A stretch of 64,000 bases of DNA from Mucilaginibacter sp. OK098 (lineage in GTDB: Bacteria > Bacteroidota > Bacteroidia > Sphingobacteriales > Sphingobacteriaceae). This document shows positions 60,527 to 64,000 of the stretch, piece by piece. Under the pieces are notes generated by a model that worked only from the letters and a program-made list of their open reading frames with translations, made no database searches and was not told where the DNA came from. The stretch is from contig NZ_FRCM01000004.1 in NCBI RefSeq assembly GCF_900142915.1, positions 422,626 to 486,625 on the forward strand, written 5' to 3'. Positions within the stretch are counted from its first letter, which is position 1. Each line of letters begins with the position of its first letter. A program made the position numbers and the translations under genes.

Positions 60527-62095
60527 ATGAAACCTAAAGCAGTAATAATTACGCTGTTGCTATGCATTTTAACGATCAGCAATAGCATAGCTTTTAAGCC
60601 TAAACAAAACAGGAACCGTGAGGAGATCATTTATCACATTTTTCAACGAAGCTTTTATGACAGCAACGGCGATTTACATGGCGATTTGAACGGCATCCAT
60701 CAAAAACTGGATTACCTGCAAAAGCTTGGGGTTACGGCTATATTACTTACCCCTTTATACGAGTCGGTTTTCTATCATAACTATTTCTCAAGCGATTTCA
60801 AGAAGATAGACCCCAGGTATGGCACATTAAACGACTATTTAAGCCTTGTAAAAGACCTGCACCATCGCGGCATGAAGTTTTATATGGATATGGAGACCCA
60901 GTATGTTACTGATGACCACATATGGTGGAAGGACGGGCTGAATAACCTGAACTCGCCCTATAGCGATTTTATTATTTATGACGATAAGGCACACGCAAAG
61001 CCAACTACCATTGTATACAACCTTGAAGGATTAAAAGGTTATGATGATGTTTACCGCAAAATAACTACCGTTAATTTAAACAGTCCGAAAGTGCTTGAGT
61101 ATAATTACCAGCTTTTTAAATACTGGATGGATCCTAATGGCGATGGTAATTTTGACGATGGTGTTGATGGCTTCAGGCTTGACCATATGATGGATGACCT
61201 GGACGGCAAGCATATTATGCCGCATTTGTTTGATACCTTCTGGAACCCTTTATTAAGCAAACTAAGGCTGGTAAATCCAAAGATAAATATAGTAGCCGAG
61301 CAGGCCCAGTGGCTATCATTAGGCTTGGATTATTTACAGCATGGCGGTGTCGACAGGGTGTTCGCATTCCGGCTGGCATACGCCATCCGGTCGTTCAATA
61401 AAAAGATGCTGACTGAAAATGCCGACTCAACTTTTACGGCTACGCCAGCGGATAAGCAACAAATAGTATTTATTGAGAACCATGATACCCCCAGGTTTAG
61501 CTATGGGGTAAAAGGAGATGTAGATAAATTAAAGATAGGCGCCGCCCTAAACCTGCTGATAGGCGGTGTCCCCTCAATTTATTACGGCCAAGAGTTAGGA
61601 ATGACCGGCACCAGCGCAGCCTTTGGGGCTACCGATGCAAACGAGATCCCTGATCGTGAGGCTTTTGAATGGTATAAGACAGACCAGGGCAAAGGCATGG
61701 CTTACTGGTACAAACAAACAGGCCCGCATAAGGATACTTTCAATAATGATAAGCCAAACGATGGCGTCTCACTCGAAGAAGAACAGAATGAGCCAAACTC
61801 GCTCTGGAACTTTTACCGGCAGATGATAGCCCTCCGCAAAGCAAACCCGGTTATATCAACAGGAGCCTATAAAACATTGCAAAATGATAACGACCAGGTT
61901 TTCTCATTTATCCGATACAATGGCAATAAACAGGTTATAGTAGCCGTAAATTTATCTGGTAAACCCGTTAGTGCAAACATTACTCACGAAGATAACAACG
62001 GCTTAAAGGTGCTGTTTGGCACAGCTAAAGCTGTTATAAGCGGCAATTCAATAGCTGTAAGTATCCCTGCTTATGGCGTTGAGGTTTGGAACTAA
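60527..62095 (+). CDS. Exported GH13 alpha-amylase-type glycosidase
   Basis: A 522-residue protein with a signal peptide (cleavage near SIAFK). It has a GH13 barrel with the four conserved regions: MDMETQYVTDDH region I, GFRLDHMMDD with nucleophile D219, VVAEQAQW with acid/base E258, and IENHDTPR with D320. It ends in a beta-sandwich domain (QVIVAVNLSGKPVSANI, IPAYGVEVWN). It is like oligo-alpha-glucosidases acting in the periplasm. No SusC/SusD genes are next to it, so its starch-type substrate would be imported or made elsewhere. Confidence 0.92.
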   Translation: MKPKAVIITLLLCILTISNSIAFKPKQNRNREEIIYHIFQRSFYDSNGDLHGDLNGIHQKLDYLQKLGVTAILLTPLYESVFYHNYFSSDFKKIDPRYGTLNDYLSLVKDLHHRGMKFYMDMETQYVTDDHIWWKDGLNNLNSPYSDFIIYDDKAHAKPTTIVYNLEGLKGYDDVYRKITTVNLNSPKVLEYNYQLFKYWMDPNGDGNFDDGVDGFRLDHMMDDLDGKHIMPHLFDTFWNPLLSKLRLVNPKINIVAEQAQWLSLGLDYLQHGGVDRVFAFRLAYAIRSFNKKMLTENADSTFTATPADKQQIVFIENHDTPRFSYGVKGDVDKLKIGAALNLLIGGVPSIYYGQELGMTGTSAAFGATDANEIPDREAFEWYKTDQGKGMAYWYKQTGPHKDTFNNDKPNDGVSLEEEQNEPNSLWNFYRQMIALRKANPVISTGAYKTLQNDNDQVFSFIRYNGNKQVIVAVNLSGKPVSANITHEDNNGLKVLFGTAKAVISGNSIAVSIPAYGVEVWN

Positions 62096-62138
62096 GATTC
62101 ATAGGATTAAAAGATTGCAGGATTATACGATTGCTGTT

Positions 62139-62193
62139 TTTCTTGACTCTTGTCTCTTGTTTTCTTGACTCTTATTTCCTGACTCTTACTTCC
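62139..62193. repeat. Short low-complexity TTGACTCTT repeats
   Basis: Variants of ttgactctt(gttt or attt) recur four times between the amylase gene and the AraC gene. Probably slippage-derived; no hairpin. Confidence 0.5.
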
Positions 62194-62205
62194 CGAGTTA
62201 ATTCC

Positions 62206-63102
62206 TCACGCCATCATATTATCATCTGCTTCATCAAAACTGCTTATAAACTTTTTGCGGTAATTAAGCGGGCTGAGGTGCATTTTCACCTTAAACATTT
62301 TGTAAAAATGGGAAACATCACCAAAACCGCTTTCAAAGGCAATTACTGATATAGGTTTATCTGTTTGTACCAGCTGTTGTAAAGCATAATTAAGGCGGTA
62401 CTCAATTATGGTTTCCATAAAGGTTTTGCGGGTTATTTTTTTAAAGTATTTGCAAAAGGCGTTGGTGGTCATGTTGGCAATACCCGCTGCAACATCCAGC
62501 GAAACCGGTTGCCTGAAATTTTCAACCAGATAAGCAAACACCGGGTTTATGCGTTCCTGTTCGGCAAGGGAGCGTTCTGCAATTACCTGGTTTTGGTCCA
62601 GTTGAGTATATTCGGCAGATTGTGCCAGCCGCTGTAATATTTCCAGCAGGCCTACCAGCTTTCTAAAGCTACTTTCTTCCCTGTTTAATGCCAGCAGGCT
62701 TTGGTTAACAACTTTTTGTGTCTCGCCATTAAAGCTTATACCGCTCCCGCTCTTTTGAAAAAGACGCTGGATATGTTGCAATTCGTTTTTATTAAAGAAA
62801 TCATCGCCCAAAAAAGCGCCGTCAAATTGTACCACAATAGCGCTTGCCTGGGCCTGCGCTTTTCTATCGGGATCAAGCTTCCAGCAATGGGGGAGATTGG
62901 GGCCGATGAACACAAGATCACCACTGGCAAAATTTTGCATATGGCTGCCAACGTAGCGTTTGCCGGCACCCTCCAAAATATAGGTAAGCTCATATTCAGC
63001 ATGAAAATGATAAGGCGCATCAAAACCAAAGCTATCGAACTTGCGGAACAGGAACGATTGGCCATTTGCAGGTTGCAAGATCTCATACGAGGCCTTTATC
63101 AT
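62206..63102 (-). CDS. AraC family regulator (second PhyH-linked copy)
   Basis: A 298-residue protein with the same layout as 42334-43194: N-terminal cupin (YHFHAEYELTYILEGAGKRYVG, DLVFIGPNLPHCW) and C-terminal double helix-turn-helix (VSLDVAAGIANMTTNAFCKYFKKITRKTFMETIIEYRLNYALQQLVQ, VIAFESGFGDVSHFYKMFKVKMHLSPLNYRKKF). The DLVFIGxNLPH block and the general order identify it as a paralogue of 42334. It is divergent from a PhyH-like gene at 63227, so a likely regulator of it. Confidence 0.9.
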   Translation of the reverse strand: MIKASYEILQPANGQSFLFRKFDSFGFDAPYHFHAEYELTYILEGAGKRYVGSHMQNFASGDLVFIGPNLPHCWKLDPDRKAQAQASAIVVQFDGAFLGDDFFNKNELQHIQRLFQKSGSGISFNGETQKVVNQSLLALNREESSFRKLVGLLEILQRLAQSAEYTQLDQNQVIAERSLAEQERINPVFAYLVENFRQPVSLDVAAGIANMTTNAFCKYFKKITRKTFMETIIEYRLNYALQQLVQTDKPISVIAFESGFGDVSHFYKMFKVKMHLSPLNYRKKFISSFDEADDNMMA

Positions 63103-63226
63103 AGTATATTTTAATAATTTTTTATACTATGTTAAATATAGGGATAAAATAATCCATAATTACACCATTTAAAACATTTTTTTTTGGTGGAAGTATAATT
63201 TACTTTGAGCATAAACTAATTAAATT

Positions 63227-64000
63227 ATGAGTAAACAGACTTTGCCATCGCTGGATGACTTTATAAAAACCCCGCAGGGTAACATTGATGAGTTCCAGGA
63301 AAAAGGGCATACCCTTTTTAAAGGAGTGCTTACTGCAGATGAAATAGATATATACCGCCCTGTAATTGTTAACGCTGCGGACAAGTACAATACCGAAAAA
63401 CGCAAACTGGAAGACCGTGATACTTATGGCAAAGCTTTTTTACAAATAATGAACCTGTGGCAAAGTGATGAAGACGCCAGGAGGTTTGTATTGGGAAAAC
63501 GCATGGCAAAAATAGCCGCCGACCTGATGGGGGTTAGAAATGTACGACTGTACCATGACCAGGCCTTGTTTAAAGAACCCGGGGGCGGCCCTACCCCCTG
63601 GCACCAGGACCAGTATTACTGGCCTATTGATACCTTTAACACCATAACCATGTGGATGCCACTGGTTGATATTGATGTAGATATGGGCATGCTTACCTTT
63701 GCATCCTGTTCATATACAAAAGGCTCTATATTTAATTTTGAGATCTCGGACGAATCGGAGAGTGCTTATGCCGATTATGTTAATGAAAATGAATTTCAGA
63801 TAAGCCGCGCAAAAACTATGAAGGCCGGCGATGCTACCTGGCACAGGGGATTTACAATGCACCATGCCAACGGCAATAACTCTGATAAAATGCGCGAGGT
63901 TATGACTGTTATTTATGTTGCCGATGGCGCCCGTGTAACACCTTATAAAAACAGCTGGCAAAAAAACGATCACGAAAAATGGCTGATGGGTGTGCCGATT
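63227..64000 (+). CDS. Phytanoyl-CoA dioxygenase family protein (3' end outside window)
   Basis: The frame is open from the ATG at 63227 to the last base (258 codons). It is an Fe(II)/2-oxoglutarate oxygenase of the PhyH type: the metal pair is in WHQDQYYW (His-x-Asp) and the distal His is in MHHANG, with AGDATWHRGFTMHH between. The N-terminus (MSKQTLPSLDDFIKTPQGNI) lacks a signal peptide. It differs clearly from the PhyH protein at 41260, so the two are not recent copies. The 124 bases before the start are shared with the divergent AraC gene. Confidence 0.88.
   Translation, partial: MSKQTLPSLDDFIKTPQGNIDEFQEKGHTLFKGVLTADEIDIYRPVIVNAADKYNTEKRKLEDRDTYGKAFLQIMNLWQSDEDARRFVLGKRMAKIAADLMGVRNVRLYHDQALFKEPGGGPTPWHQDQYYWPIDTFNTITMWMPLVDIDVDMGMLTFASCSYTKGSIFNFEISDESESAYADYVNENEFQISRAKTMKAGDATWHRGFTMHHANGNNSDKMREVMTVIYVADGARVTPYKNSWQKNDHEKWLMGVPI

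Overview
The window looks like chromosome from a Bacteroidota member of the Sphingobacteriaceae, close to Mucilaginibacter or Pedobacter. Evidence: a TonB-dependent receptor with a carboxypeptidase-like N-terminal domain, families largely confined to Bacteroidota (DUF5916, DUF6377, DUF2911, FtsX orphan permeases, DUF1080 hydrolases), weak Shine-Dalgarno signals, and a TTTG-N19-TAnnTTTG promoter ahead of the only tRNA gene (tRNA-Val, TAC). No family identification here was checked by database search.

Layout. 1-2.4 kb: tail of a Gln-rich protein, a membrane-anchored thioredoxin, and tRNA-Val followed by a decayed GIY-YIG endonuclease gene that ends in a second copy of the tRNA 3' half. 2.5-7.4 kb: an Hsp70-like ATPase bracketed by tRNA-like fragments, then a 1151-residue fusion of an AraC-type regulator to an FtsX/MacB permease. 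7.7-16.4 kb: an unknown envelope operon, a MITE, an exported N-terminal-nucleophile hydrolase, a Crp-like pseudogene cut by a dispersed repeat, a Crp/MBL/NTF2 group, and two cold-shock proteins. 16.5-22.5 kb: sugar catabolism (MFS permease, DeoR regulator, DUF6377 regulator, cytochrome c, DUF1080 hydrolase, TIM-barrel isomerase). 22.6-25.3 kb: single enzymes among repeat fragments.

25.8-27.9 kb is the most interesting region: three translationally coupled genes that look like a graspetide (omega-ester RiPP) operon. The precursor has a microviridin-like leader and four core repeats of the form TxT(F/L)T-x(3-4)-ExxDSD. It is followed by one ATP-grasp ligase and a three-helix membrane protein. 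The core does not match the microviridin motif.

28-36.9 kb: repeat-rich DNA with two more MITEs, then small-molecule enzymes, an ArsR/SRPBCC operon with a candidate operator, and an AraC regulator. 37.7-53 kb: a PHP metallohydrolase, an outer cytochrome-like lipoprotein, an AraC/PhyH divergent pair, an AT-rich patch of tiny ORFs, and a group of phosphoesterase, beta-helix lipoprotein and TonB receptor, followed by a ThuA-like protein and a three-unit tandem repeat. 53.3-64 kb: DUF5916 protein, DUF5009 acyltransferase, Gly-rich RRM protein, GreA-like factor, esterase, GH13 amylase, and a second AraC/PhyH divergent pair cut by the window end.

Several repeat systems overlie the genes: tRNA-Val-like 3' halves (three besides the true gene), a ~95-bp repeat with two hairpins (four copies plus fragments), and MITEs with the same terminal inverted repeat (three copies, two with clear target duplications).
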